NCBI RefSeq assembly: GCF_900176135.1
Contig: NZ_FWWW01000091.1
Location: forward strand, 62,001 to 126,000
Reading direction: 5' to 3'
Source: Hymenobacter roseosalivarius DSM 11622
GTDB lineage: Bacteria; Bacteroidota; Bacteroidia; Cytophagales; Hymenobacteraceae
DNA length: 64,000 nt
Made by a program: the position numbers and the translations under genes. This document shows positions 32,579-41,739 of the stretch, in pieces; the stretch's first letter is position 1, and every line of letters begins with the position of its first letter. A model generated the notes under the pieces. It was not told where the DNA came from, searched no databases, and worked only from the letters and a program-made list of their open reading frames with translations.

Positions 32579-33211
32579 ATGAAGCGCATACAAGCCCCGG
32601 ATATTGAGGCCATGGAAAAGATTTTCCGGCTCAATCTGATCAACTCCATTACCGGCTACAAGCCCGCCAACCTCATCGGCTCGGCCGATGCCGCGGGCCG
32701 CACCAACCTGGCCATCTACAGCTCGGTGGTGCATCTGGGCTCCAATCCGCCGTACGTGGGCATTTTCACGCGCCCGACCAGCGTGGCGCGCCACACCTAC
32801 GACAACATCAGCGCCAGTGGCTGCTACACGATTAACCACGTTCACGAGAGCTTTACGGCCGCCGCCCACTACACGTCGGCGCCTTTTCCGGAGGATGAGT
32901 CTGAGTTTGAAGCCTGTGGGCTGGGGGCCGAATTTCTCGATGGATTTCCTGCGCCCTACGTCCGCGAAAGCCGGATAAAGATAGGTCTGCGGCTGGTGGA
33001 GGAAATCCCCGTGAAGGCTACTGGCACGACCCTGCTGGTGGGAAAAATTGAGGCAATCTACCTGCCCGCCGACGTGCTGGCCGCCGATGGCTCCCTCAAC
33101 CTCAACGCCGGCGGCGGCGTGTGTATTTCCGGTCTGGATACGTACCATACGGCCCAGCAAATCGGAGCCTACGCCTACGCGCGGGTAGGCGAGGGACCGC
33201 AGTCAAAGTAG
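32579..33211 (+). CDS. Flavin-reductase-like FMN-binding protein
   Basis: A 210-residue protein of the flavin reductase / flavoredoxin split-barrel family. Motifs: LINSITGYKPANLIGSADAA, TNLAIYSSVVHLGSNPPYVG (FMN phosphate contacts), TRPTSVARHTYDNISASGCY and TINHVHESFTAAAHYTSAPF, all usual for this group in Bacteroidota. Members use NAD(P)H or ferredoxin to reduce FMN, or act as electron carriers. The start is ATG 32579 (MKRIQAPDIEAMEKIF). Convergent with maf; no partner oxygenase is nearby. Confidence 0.87.
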   Translation: MKRIQAPDIEAMEKIFRLNLINSITGYKPANLIGSADAAGRTNLAIYSSVVHLGSNPPYVGIFTRPTSVARHTYDNISASGCYTINHVHESFTAAAHYTSAPFPEDESEFEACGLGAEFLDGFPAPYVRESRIKIGLRLVEEIPVKATGTTLLVGKIEAIYLPADVLAADGSLNLNAGGGVCISGLDTYHTAQQIGAYAYARVGEGPQSK

Positions 33212-33230
33212 GCGCGGCTATTCAGTAGAA

Positions 33231-33818
33231 TTACACGGCTACTAACCTCAATTTCGCCAGTTCCTCCCACACCCGATGCACGGGCAGGCCCATCACGTTG
33301 AAGTAGGAGCCTTCCAGGCGGGTCACGCCTACCATGCCCACCCAGTCCTGGGCGCCGTAAGCGCCAGCTTTGTCCAGGGGACTGAAATTGCGCACGTAAA
33401 ACTCGATTTCGGCGGGGGAGAGGGCACGGAAATGAACGCGGGTCTGGTCGGAGAAGACGGTGCGGTGCCCGTCGCCGCGGAGCAGGCAAACACCAGTGAA
33501 CACGTCGTGGGCGCGGCCTTGCAGGCGGGTGAGCATCCGGGTGGCCTCTGCCGCGTCGGCGGGCTTGTTCAGCACGTCATCCTCCAGGCACACGATGGTG
33601 TCGGCGGTGAGTACCACCTCGTGGGGAGCTAAATCGGGGGCGTAGGCGGCGGCTTTGTGGGCGGCCAAATACTCGGCTACTTCGGCGCGGCGCAGGTGAG
33701 CAGGGTAAGTTTCTTCTACTTCGCGCAGGCGAATTTCATACTTCAGGCCCAGGTCGGTGAGCAGCTGGCGGCGGCGGGGGGAGTTGGACGCCAGCACGAG
33801 TTTGGTGACTACGGACAT
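33231..33818 (-). CDS. maf: Maf nucleoside triphosphate pyrophosphatase
   Basis: A 195-residue house-cleaning enzyme that hydrolyses dTTP/UTP or modified nucleotides to monophosphates. Signature residues: LVLASNSPRRRQLL at the N-terminus, VEETYPA, VVLTADTIVCLEDDVLNKP (catalytic Asp in TADT) and DKAGAYGAQDWVGMVG near the C-terminus. Its start overlaps the end of the DUF1015 gene by 10 bp, so the two are translationally coupled, as in several other Bacteroidota. Sub-type (YhdE or YceF) cannot be decided with certainty; the DKAGAYG.Q motif favours YhdE-like. Confidence 0.93.
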   Translation of the reverse strand: MSVVTKLVLASNSPRRRQLLTDLGLKYEIRLREVEETYPAHLRRAEVAEYLAAHKAAAYAPDLAPHEVVLTADTIVCLEDDVLNKPADAAEATRMLTRLQGRAHDVFTGVCLLRGDGHRTVFSDQTRVHFRALSPAEIEFYVRNFSPLDKAGAYGAQDWVGMVGVTRLEGSYFNVMGLPVHRVWEELAKLRLVAV

Positions 33819-35143
33819 ACCTGAAACGGGTGCGCGGCCTCTGCTTCGTGAATGGAAGTAAACAGGAAGCCACCGATGGTTTTGGGGTAGAAGAAAGTGG
33901 ATTTAGGGGGCATCACGGCCCCGCTGTGGCACACGCGCTCTACCTCGGCCATAGTCACCTCGTTGGTGATGAAGGCGGCGCGGGCCTCGCCGCGGTCGAC
34001 GCGGGTGAGGCACTCGGTGAAGCTGCGCACGTAGGCCACGCCCGGCCAGGAGCGCTGGGCGTCCGGCCCCGCGATGCCCAGCACGCGCTCCAGCACGAAG
34101 TAGTGCAATACGGTCAGGTCCAGGGCTTTCACCTCCGGGGTAGTATCCCAATCGAGCTGCGAATGCACCTCCGGCCGCAGCCGGATCTTGTAGGAATTGC
34201 CCCCCAGATATAAACCAAACGCCCACGGCTTGCCGGCAATGATTTCGGGCAGATCATATGCATCGTCTTTGGGCAGAATAGTAAAATACGCTTCCAGGCG
34301 CGTCAGCAGCTCCGCGTCGCTCAGGCCGGGGGGCATATCCAGCAGCAGGCGGTGGGTGGGCAGAATGCGCAGGTCGTTGGCGGCGGAGTTGGTGAGGTAC
34401 ATCAGGTGATAATTCCACGGCTCCCGGCCTGTGGCCCGCGGGTTGGCGGCCAGCCGGGCTTGCCGGTAGGCCAGCGAGCCTTCGTAGCGGTGGTGGCCAT
34501 CGGCCAGAATCACCTGCCGGGCGGCCAGCACTTCCTGAAACCGCCGAATCACGGCCGCGTCCTGAATCACGGCCAGCACGTCGCGGGCACCCTGGTAATC
34601 TTCCTCGGTCTGGTAGAGCGGGTCGAGCATGGCCTCGTCGAGGTAGCGCTCCAGCTCAAAATCCGCGTCGCGGAAGAGGCCGTGGGTGGCGCTGGTCTGA
34701 AACTCGGTGCGGGCCAGCAACTCGGCGCGGTCATTCACGGACGCGGGCAGGGTGTTTTCGTGGCGCAGCACTACCTCATCACTCCAATCATAGGCCCGGA
34801 TGTGGCACATGAAGCCCTTGCGGCAGTATTCCTGACTGCTGCCGGGCAGCCGGAAGTATTGGTAGTAGGCATAAATACCCGGCAGCTCATCCTGGCGCAG
34901 CACGCCCTGGGCCTGCCAGTCGGCCAGGCGCAGCTTCGCCTCACCCACGGCATCCACGCCCAGCGGCACCGACAAATGAATGCTGTTCAGCGGGTTGCGA
35001 TACAGCGCCTCGCGCTGCTTCGTCGAGACCACATCAAACAGGGGCGACACATACTCGTCAATGTGCTCGCTTAGCTGCGGGTTGTAGCGCCAGCCGCGCA
35101 CGGGTTGAATTTCAGCCACGGAAAACCAATTATCATTTAACAA
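33809..35143 (-). CDS. DUF1015 protein
   Basis: A 444-residue cytoplasmic protein of DUF1015, widespread in bacteria without an assigned reaction. Family markers: VRGWRYNPQLSEHIDEYVSP and LFDVVSTKQREALYRNPLNS near the N-terminus (the P.DV....R....NP.N....), EVVLRHENTLPASVNDRAEL and VILADGHHRYEGSLAYRQ, with ADGHHRYE being the strongest signature and probably the active centre. It is upstream of and overlaps maf. The ATG at 35143 is preceded by an AT-rich 90-bp space. One ATTGCCCCCCAG motif lies inside. Confidence 0.9.
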   Translation of the reverse strand: MLNDNWFSVAEIQPVRGWRYNPQLSEHIDEYVSPLFDVVSTKQREALYRNPLNSIHLSVPLGVDAVGEAKLRLADWQAQGVLRQDELPGIYAYYQYFRLPGSSQEYCRKGFMCHIRAYDWSDEVVLRHENTLPASVNDRAELLARTEFQTSATHGLFRDADFELERYLDEAMLDPLYQTEEDYQGARDVLAVIQDAAVIRRFQEVLAARQVILADGHHRYEGSLAYRQARLAANPRATGREPWNYHLMYLTNSAANDLRILPTHRLLLDMPPGLSDAELLTRLEAYFTILPKDDAYDLPEIIAGKPWAFGLYLGGNSYKIRLRPEVHSQLDWDTTPEVKALDLTVLHYFVLERVLGIAGPDAQRSWPGVAYVRSFTECLTRVDRGEARAAFITNEVTMAEVERVCHSGAVMPPKSTFFYPKTIGGFLFTSIHEAEAAHPFQVCP

Positions 35144-35231
35144 TTATTAGTTAACAATTAACACTTTTCAACTGCCCGAACTCTCCGTTGTGTAGGAAAG
35201 GACAGACTGTTAAATGTTAATTGTCAACTGA

Positions 35232-35882
35232 TTAAGGCGCCAAGCGGCTGCGCTGCCACTCATTGCCCACTCGCTCGTACACGATGCGGTCGTGGAGGCG
35301 GCTGGGGCGGCCCTGCCAGAACTCTATGCGCTGCGGGTGCAGAAGGTAGCCCCCCCAATGCGGCGGGCGCGGCAACGGGTTTTCATTGGCGAAGCGCTGC
35401 TCTATTTCCTGCTCCCGCTGTTCCAGCTCCTCCCGGCTCCCGATTACCTGACTTTGCGGCGAGGCCCAGGCTCCCACCTGACTAGCCCGGGGCCGGCTCT
35501 GAAAATACTGGTCTGAGAGCGTCTGGGGGGCTTTTTCCACGCGCCCTTCCACGCGCACCTGGCGCTCCAGGCCGGGCCAGAAAAAGTTGAGCGCCGCCTG
35601 CGGATGGTCGGCCAGTTCGTGGCCCTTGCGGCTGTCATAGTTGGTGTAAAACAGAAAGCCCGCGTCGTCGGGCAGGCCCTTGAGCAGCACCACGCGCGTG
35701 GTGGGCTGGCCGTCGGTGCCCACGGTGGCCAGGGTCATGGCCGTGGGCTCGTCGAGGTGGGCGGCCAGGGCCTCATCGAGCCAGGCGCGGAACTGGCGTA
35801 CGGCGTCGGGCTGCACGTCGGCTTCGGTGAGGGTGCGCTGGGCGTAGGTCTTGCGCAGGTCGGCCAGTTGCTGGTCAGTCAT
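35232..35882 (-). CDS. pdxH: Pyridoxamine 5'-phosphate oxidase
   Basis: A 216-residue FMN enzyme oxidising pyridoxine or pyridoxamine 5'-phosphate to pyridoxal 5'-phosphate. All family blocks are present: [20 protein letters not shown] and [60 protein letters not shown] and the C-terminal [20 protein letters not shown] with its PLP-contact R.R..H. Length is normal. It lies 88 bp from DUF1015 and 21 bp from a membrane protein gene on the same strand, so a loose operon is possible. Confidence 0.95.
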   Translation of the reverse strand: MTDQQLADLRKTYAQRTLTEADVQPDAVRQFRAWLDEALAAHLDEPTAMTLATVGTDGQPTTRVVLLKGLPDDAGFLFYTNYDSRKGHELADHPQAALNFFWPGLERQVRVEGRVEKAPQTLSDQYFQSRPRASQVGAWASPQSQVIGSREELEQREQEIEQRFANENPLPRPPHWGGYLLHPQRIEFWQGRPSRLHDRIVYERVGNEWQRSRLAP

Positions 35883-35903
35883 TGGTTAGGGTTTTAAAAT
35901 GCA

Positions 35904-37787
35904 TTAACGGCCCTTGGGATACCAGGCATAAAGTGACCACGTACCCTGGCGATGCAACAGCTGTAAATTTTGCTCGCGGATAAAATCGTCACTGCGTTCG
36001 AAGATGGCCAGCTTTTCGGGCTTGGTGGCCAGCGTTTCCCGGTAAAAGTTGTTCTGACCATTGTAGTAAGCGCTGTCCAGAAATACGAGTACCGGACGGC
36101 TATCCATGCGGGCCAGCACGTCCGGGTCAGGTCCGCCGGGGCTGACTACTGAATACAGCATCTGGGCCTGATAGGCGGGAAGGCGGGCGGTCTTATTCGA
36201 CATTAAAGGCAACCCTGTAACCATGGAAAGCTGGTAGGTGTTATTGCTTTGCACCTCGTCGGGGTCAATGGTGAACCGATAGCCTTCCTCCTCCGAGCCG
36301 GAGTGAAAGTAGGGAAGGGGCAGAATAGCCTGGTAGTTTTTGAGGTTGAGCCAGCCGGTAAGCTGCTGCATGGGCAGCGTGGGCGCGTCGGCCGTGAGAA
36401 AATTAGGAAACTGCGTATTAGTGCGGTAGAAGCGCATGGCATCGCGGGCATCGAGCACCAGCAGCAGGGAGAGGGCCACCAGCACCCAGCGCAGAACGGG
36501 CTGCCGCCACCAGCGCGCTACATAATAGCTGAAGCCCAGCACGAAGGCCCACCAGAAAGGCCAGATAAACCGCCCCAGCGCCCGAAACTGCGTAACCCGG
36601 TCGGTGAGCTTATGCAGCCAGAAAAAGGGGTTCAGGTAGTTATTGAATACGTAAGCACCATTGTCCAACTCATAGGTTTCGCCCAGCGCGATAAAGGCCA
36701 TCGGGATGCTGGCCAGCAACAATAGCCGCAGAAACCGGCCATGATTATCCGCCGTAAGCTGCACCGCAGGCAGGCGCCGCAGCGCAGCCAGCCCCAGCGT
36801 AACCAGCAGCCCATACAGCACAAAGCCGCCGAGGTAAGCCGCCGACTCATACGGAATATCGGCCGTGCGCTCCAGCGGAAACCGCAGCTGGTTGAAGGAA
36901 TAACCCCGGAAAAAAGCTCCGAATTGGAATTTCCAGTTAATAAAGTCATATCCATTGCTGGATAAGGGCCGCTCATAGTAACGGCCGTCCAGCACCATCA
37001 ACGAGCCGGCCGTAATAAGCAGCGCCGCGCCCAGGGTAAGGCCGCCATACAGTGCCAGCCGAAACCAGGGCTTGCCGGCCAGGGCATTCTCCACTACCCA
37101 AAACAAAAAGAAAAATCCGCCCAGGACTCCCAGAATGCCCAGGTAGTAAAAATGAAAATAGGAGGTCACAATAAGGCCCCCCAGCAACAAGGCAAACCAC
37201 TTTCGCACCGGCCGGTCCTGCATCCAGGCGTAGTATAGCCGCTGCAACACCCAGATAGTGAATAGAATGGCCGGGGTGTACGACAAACTGGTGTGGCCCA
37301 CGCGCAGGCGTAGCGTTTGTGGTCCCAGCCAGGGCAGCGTCACGCTCAGCAGTAGCACCAGCCGAACCGGTAACCCCAACGGGCGCAGGATGCGGTAGAG
37401 CAGCAACGTGCTGAGCGCCAAGCCCCCCAGAATGAATAAGTCATATAGATACAGACCGTAGGGCTCCAGCGCCGGAATTGCCCGCACGAGCACATGCAGG
37501 CTTTGGGTCAGCACGGGCGTACAGTCGGTGTAGTACATGTACTCGCCGAATGGGTAGTTATGACCCATTACCAGCATGCCACTACTTAGCGGCTGACGCA
37601 GAAAGGAGGCGATGGAAAAATAGCTTTTTATTCCGTCGTAGTGCGTAACAATCAGGTAATCACCGGGATTAAAAACGAGCTTGCGAAATACTACCAACAA
37701 CAGCACTATTTGAATAAAAACGCTGCCTACGAACCAGGGATCAAATGAGTGGGCGCGCGCAAGGGGCGAAGCAGATTGGGGGGGCAT
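35904..37787 (-). CDS. Polytopic membrane protein, GT-C glycosyltransferase-like
   Basis: A 627-residue integral membrane protein with about 12 hydrophobic helices in the first 480 residues (for example FVGSVFIQIVLLLVVF, LYLYDLFILGGLALSTLLLY, WFALLLGGLIVTSYFHFYY) and a soluble C-terminal periplasmic part of ~150 residues containing a PVLVFLDSAYYNG strand. An HYDG motif follows the first helix, where GT-C enzymes have their acidic catalytic loop. Such proteins usually transfer sugars from polyprenyl carriers to glycans or lipids. No other glycan gene is adjacent, so the substrate is open. Start ATG 37787. Confidence 0.65.
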   Translation of the reverse strand: MPPQSASPLARAHSFDPWFVGSVFIQIVLLLVVFRKLVFNPGDYLIVTHYDGIKSYFSIASFLRQPLSSGMLVMGHNYPFGEYMYYTDCTPVLTQSLHVLVRAIPALEPYGLYLYDLFILGGLALSTLLLYRILRPLGLPVRLVLLLSVTLPWLGPQTLRLRVGHTSLSYTPAILFTIWVLQRLYYAWMQDRPVRKWFALLLGGLIVTSYFHFYYLGILGVLGGFFFLFWVVENALAGKPWFRLALYGGLTLGAALLITAGSLMVLDGRYYERPLSSNGYDFINWKFQFGAFFRGYSFNQLRFPLERTADIPYESAAYLGGFVLYGLLVTLGLAALRRLPAVQLTADNHGRFLRLLLLASIPMAFIALGETYELDNGAYVFNNYLNPFFWLHKLTDRVTQFRALGRFIWPFWWAFVLGFSYYVARWWRQPVLRWVLVALSLLLVLDARDAMRFYRTNTQFPNFLTADAPTLPMQQLTGWLNLKNYQAILPLPYFHSGSEEEGYRFTIDPDEVQSNNTYQLSMVTGLPLMSNKTARLPAYQAQMLYSVVSPGGPDPDVLARMDSRPVLVFLDSAYYNGQNNFYRETLATKPEKLAIFERSDDFIREQNLQLLHRQGTWSLYAWYPKGR

Positions 37788-37896
37788 TAGCGGGGAGATA
37801 CATACTTAATAAGGGGCGCAAATTATTCAGAAAATAATTGGGGCTCTTTCACCATTTATCTGCTAACGCACCGTTCTAGTGCCCCCACTGGCGTGG

Positions 37897-38007
37897 GTTG
37901 CCTTGCGCAGCCGCGTTAGCCTCGGGAACCTAAGCCTATTCTCCCGACGTAAGATTAACGTAGCTCCCATGATTGGTTCCGGCCACCGAATGGCTGCGCA
38001 AGGTTGA
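37897..38007. repeat. Inverted repeat CCTTGCGCAGCC / GGCTGCGCAAGG
   Basis: Twelve-bp arms at 37902-37913 and 37992-38003 close a ~78-nt loop in the space between divergent genes. It could fold as a leader RNA of the downstream YqgE gene or be an operator pair. No further structure is obvious. Confidence 0.4.
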
Positions 38008-38067
38008 GTGTAGTGGTCCATAAGGTTAGGCCGATTAAATTAACGTGTGCTAAAAAATGCTTGACCT

Positions 38068-38625
38068 ATGAAAGCTGGAAGCCTATTAATATCGCAGCCC
38101 TTCCTGGGCGACCCCAATTTTGAGCGCAGCGTAGTCTTGCTGTGCCGTCATACCAATGAGGAAGGCACCTTTGGCCTGGTACTCAACCGGGCCACCAATC
38201 TGCTCTTAGGTGATGTGCTGGAGCTGCCCGGCGGCGATGTGCTGCCCGCCGCCCAGCTGCCGCTGGGGCTGGGAGGTCCCGTGCAGCCCGATACGCTCCA
38301 TTACCTGCACCGCCGCCCCGATGTGCCGGGAGCTATTCCGCTGGGCCAGCAAGTGTACTGGGGCGGCGACTTCGACGTGCTGCTGGGGTTACTGCTCAGT
38401 GGCGAAATCGGGGAGGAGGAGGTGCGCCTGTATGCGGGCTATTCGGGCTGGACCGCTGCCCAACTGGCGGAGGAAGTGCGCGAAAATGTTTGGATCGTGC
38501 ACCCCAATGCTGCCGAGAAAGTCTTTACTTTGGCTACTGATGCCTTCTGGCAGTCTATTCTGCGCGAAAAGGGTGGTCGGTATCGGGTTTTATCTAACTA
38601 TCCCACCGACCCACGCCTGAATTAG
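38068..38625 (+). CDS. YqgE/AlgH family protein
   Basis: A 185-residue cytoplasmic protein of the YqgE/AlgH (DUF179) family. It shows MKAGSLLISQPFLGDPNFER and SVVLLCRHTNEEGTFGLVLN at the N-terminus, LGGPVQPDTLHYLH, and RLYAGYSGWTAAQLAEEVRE and ENVWIVHPNAAEKVF near the C-terminus, all diagnostic. AlgH was linked to alginate regulation in Pseudomonas, but the molecular role is unresolved. It is followed after 53 bp by the DUF349 gene, so the two are likely cotranscribed. Confidence 0.94.
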   Translation: MKAGSLLISQPFLGDPNFERSVVLLCRHTNEEGTFGLVLNRATNLLLGDVLELPGGDVLPAAQLPLGLGGPVQPDTLHYLHRRPDVPGAIPLGQQVYWGGDFDVLLGLLLSGEIGEEEVRLYAGYSGWTAAQLAEEVRENVWIVHPNAAEKVFTLATDAFWQSILREKGGRYRVLSNYPTDPRLN

Positions 38626-38678
38626 CCCCCCACTGCCGCGCCCATATTTTTTCGGCACCGGCCTTTTTTCCTTGTACT

Positions 38679-41132
38679 ATGCTACCTGACAACCACACCA
38701 CCGACCCCCTACACTCCGACGAAGCATCGGAGTCGCCGATGAACATTCTGGAGCGCCGCCTGGCCGAGATTCGTGCCAAAGAAGACCCGGCGGCTCAGCC
38801 ACTGCCGCCCACCGAAGCGCCCGCCCCAGCCGCTAACGTGCCCGCCGAAACCACGGCGGCTGCGCCCTCCACTACCACCGACGAAATTACGGAGCGCCCC
38901 GCGCAAGGTACCCCACCCCTCGAAAATGCCCCCCAGGGTGCCGGTACGGCTGAGTCGCCGGCTGCTGTGGTAGCGCCCGACCAGGCGTCTACGGCCGCCG
39001 AAGCCCCCGCACGGGAAACAATATCTGAGCCCCTGGCTCGGGCCGAAGCCCACTATGGTCAGCAGAATCCGGGAGTGGAAACGGCGACGAATGCCGCGGC
39101 TCCGGCCTCCGTTACGCCCGAGCCGGAGGCTATGCCAGCCGGCCCGGTAGATGAGGCTGCCGAGGCGGTATCATCCACCCCAAATGCCCCCCAGCAGGAC
39201 TCTGTCACCCCCGAGCCGGAAGCCCTGACGGGCCAACCGACTGATACAGCTACGGATGAGCCGATGGTCCCCGCTGCGCCTACTATCGCGCTTCACTCCG
39301 CTGAAGACTTGGAAAATGCCCCCGACGTAGTAGCCTCGTTGCCGACCTCAGCCACTGCTTCAGCGGCGGTAGCCGCCGAAGCCGCCGCCGCGCACGAAGG
39401 CGAGGACGAAGAGGAACTGGTAGCCGAAACCCACGGCCCCGATTTCGGCCAGCTCGATTTAGCGGCGCAGGCGTCATTCCTGCTAAATATGGTGCGCCGC
39501 CCCGATGCTCAGCGCAACCGCAAGCAGATCACTGATTTATACCGGCAGCACGAAACCGCTGTTGCCGCTGATCGTCAGCGGACGGGAGCGGCGGCGGCAC
39601 CTGATGCGGAAGCAACCAACCACGGTCCGGCCGGCCACGCCGAGCTAGTGAAGGCCATGCAGGAATTCCGCGAAAGCCGCGCCCGCGATGCCCGCGCCGA
39701 GGATGAGCAGCGCGCCAAGAACTTCACGCACAAGCAGGAGTTGCTCGCCCAGCTGCGGCTGCTGGTGGAGTCGGCGGAAACAAAGGACAGCTCAGCGCGC
39801 ATCAAAACGCTGCAGAACGACTGGAAGTCCACGGGTCCGGTTCCCCAGAAGGATGCCCAAGAGCTGTGGAATAGCTACCACGCCCTGCTGGATATTTACT
39901 ATAATAACCGCGGCCTGTTCTTCGAGATGAAGGAGCTGGACCGCCGCCGCAACCTGGAGGCGAAGGAGGCGCTGCTGCGCCGGGCCGAAGCTCTCAGTGA
40001 GCAGCCCAGCATTAATAAGGCCTTGCAGGAGCTGCGTCAGCTCCACGAGGAGTGGAAGCACATTGGCCCAGTGCCCAATGAGCAGCGCGACGCCATCTGG
40101 CAGCGCTTTTTGCAAGCTTCGGAGCAGGTGCACGACCGTAAGAAGAACTTCCTGGATACGCGCTCGACGGAAGAAAATGCCAACCTGACCCGCAAAACGG
40201 CTTTGCTAGAGCAAATCAGGTCTTTCGGCGACTTCCAGACGGAGCGCGTGAATGAGTGGCGCGGCAAAACCGATGAGCTGCAAAAGTTGAAGGAAGAATG
40301 GGATGCCGCCGGCCTCGTACCCCGCGACAAAGCTGACCAGCTCAATAAGCAGTTCTGGGGGGCATATAAGGGCTTTTTTCAGCGCAAAAACCAGTTTTTC
40401 AAGGCCCTCGACGAAGAGAAAGGCCAGAACCTGAAGCGCAAGCTGGACCTATGCGACCAGGCCGAGGCGGCGCTGGAGAATTCTAATTGGGAAGAAGGGC
40501 GCGAAATCGTGATCCGCCTGCAAAAGGAGTGGAAGCTGATTGGCCGCGTGCCCGAAAAGCAGTCGGATAAGGTCTGGAACCGCTTCCGCACCGCTTGCGA
40601 TGCTTTCTTCGACCGTAAAAACCAGGAAGTCAAGCAGCGGGAAGTCAAAGCGCAGCTGGTATCGCAGGAGCAAGCCGCCCACCTCGACCGCGTAGCCGAT
40701 GCTGTAGCGGCTCTCTCCGCCGACAATCCGGGCACGCTGGAAGGTTTCCGCCAGCAGATAACCGAGTGGCGGGCTTCGGGGGCCGCCGGAGGCCCACGGG
40801 CGGAGGAGAAATTTCAGACCCTGATGGGCAAATACCTCGATATGGTGCCTAACCTTGCCTACGCCGACCGCGGCGAGCTGCTGTTTCAGCTGCAGGTCGA
40901 ACGCCTCAAGTCCGGCCCCGACGCCCAGCAGGCACTCTACAAAAAGGAGCAGGGCCTGCGGCGCGACATCAACGAGTTGGAAAACGACATTGCCACGTTA
41001 CAGACTAACCTTGAGTTCTTTGCGCGTTCCAAAAATGCTAACCAGCTCCGCGAGGAGTACCAGGGCCGCATCGACGAAGCCAAAGTCCGCATCGATGCGT
41101 TGAAGAAACAATTAAAAATTGTGCGCTCATAG
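38679..41132 (+). CDS. DUF349 repeat protein with disordered N-terminus
   Basis: An 817-residue protein. Residues 1-260 are Ala/Pro/Glu-rich and probably disordered, with two copies of VTPEPEA and short ENAPQ/PNAPQ/ENAPD units. From about 270 come tandem DUF349 helical repeats, each with an LQNDWKSTGPVPQKDAQELW-like core: ELRQLHEEWKHIGPVPNEQR, KLKEEWDAAGLVPRDKADQL and LQKEWKLIGRVPEKQSDKVW are further copies. The C-terminus (750-817) is a coiled coil (RRDINELENDIATLQTNLEF). DUF349 proteins in Bacteroidota are cytoplasmic and of unknown function. Start ATG 38679; an in-frame ATG at 38739 is also possible. Confidence 0.9.
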   Translation: MLPDNHTTDPLHSDEASESPMNILERRLAEIRAKEDPAAQPLPPTEAPAPAANVPAETTAAAPSTTTDEITERPAQGTPPLENAPQGAGTAESPAAVVAPDQASTAAEAPARETISEPLARAEAHYGQQNPGVETATNAAAPASVTPEPEAMPAGPVDEAAEAVSSTPNAPQQDSVTPEPEALTGQPTDTATDEPMVPAAPTIALHSAEDLENAPDVVASLPTSATASAAVAAEAAAAHEGEDEEELVAETHGPDFGQLDLAAQASFLLNMVRRPDAQRNRKQITDLYRQHETAVAADRQRTGAAAAPDAEATNHGPAGHAELVKAMQEFRESRARDARAEDEQRAKNFTHKQELLAQLRLLVESAETKDSSARIKTLQNDWKSTGPVPQKDAQELWNSYHALLDIYYNNRGLFFEMKELDRRRNLEAKEALLRRAEALSEQPSINKALQELRQLHEEWKHIGPVPNEQRDAIWQRFLQASEQVHDRKKNFLDTRSTEENANLTRKTALLEQIRSFGDFQTERVNEWRGKTDELQKLKEEWDAAGLVPRDKADQLNKQFWGAYKGFFQRKNQFFKALDEEKGQNLKRKLDLCDQAEAALENSNWEEGREIVIRLQKEWKLIGRVPEKQSDKVWNRFRTACDAFFDRKNQEVKQREVKAQLVSQEQAAHLDRVADAVAALSADNPGTLEGFRQQITEWRASGAAGGPRAEEKFQTLMGKYLDMVPNLAYADRGELLFQLQVERLKSGPDAQQALYKKEQGLRRDINELENDIATLQTNLEFFARSKNANQLREEYQGRIDEAKVRIDALKKQLKIVRS

Positions 41133-41175
41133 TTGGCAAAATGGACGTGAGACACTAGTTTTGCGCCACCATTTC

Positions 41176-41248
<73 letters not shown>

Positions 41249-41257
41249 CACGGTACC

Positions 41258-41295
41258 AAAAAACCCCTTCTACAGCATGTAGGAGGGGTTTTTTA
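41258..41295 (+). terminator. Terminator after tRNA-Thr
   Basis: Stem AAAAACCCCTTCTAC / GTAGGAGGGGTTTTT with a short AGCAT loop and one mismatch, ending in six T. Confidence 0.9.
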
Positions 41296-41739
41296 GTAAA
41301 GAAATACGGCAGCCAGTGCTAAGAGCCAGTGGCTTCCGGCCGATGCGGTGGCTTGGTGGTGCCCGCCTATGCAGTTTGGCCGATGCGGCCAGAACGAATG
41401 TGGCGGCGCGGGTTTAACTTGCTACGAAGGCAGTAGCCGCGCTGATTCGTCTCCATCAGACAATCATTCGCGCGGCGTAGACGGCACATTGAGTTAAGAT
41501 GATCTTTGACGAGAGGAAATACCTCATTTCGTAGCGCGAAGGTCAACCATTATCGATTTAGCAAGTAATAGGAAATCCTACATAGCTCACCGCGCTAACT
41601 CGACTATCCAAATTCCTTTTACCGCGTATCAGCCAACTGGCCTATTGCTTTTGTCCCCCAGGGCGTGCGGCTACTACTCGAAGCGCTGTGGAGAGCAGCC
41701 TTTGAATGCGTCACTTACTTGAGGTAAACCGTCGATTTC
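41296..41739. other. Promoter region of the kai operon
   Basis: A 444-bp gene-free space. I find no perfect TAnnTTTG box. The stretch contains a GGCCGATGCGG repeat (about 41338 and 41378; GGCCGATGCGGTGG and GGCCGATGCGGCCAG) and a CCGCGCTGATTCG/GCGCGGCGTAG pair, but nothing that I can name. Regulatory sites for the clock-like operon should be here. Confidence 0.4.
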
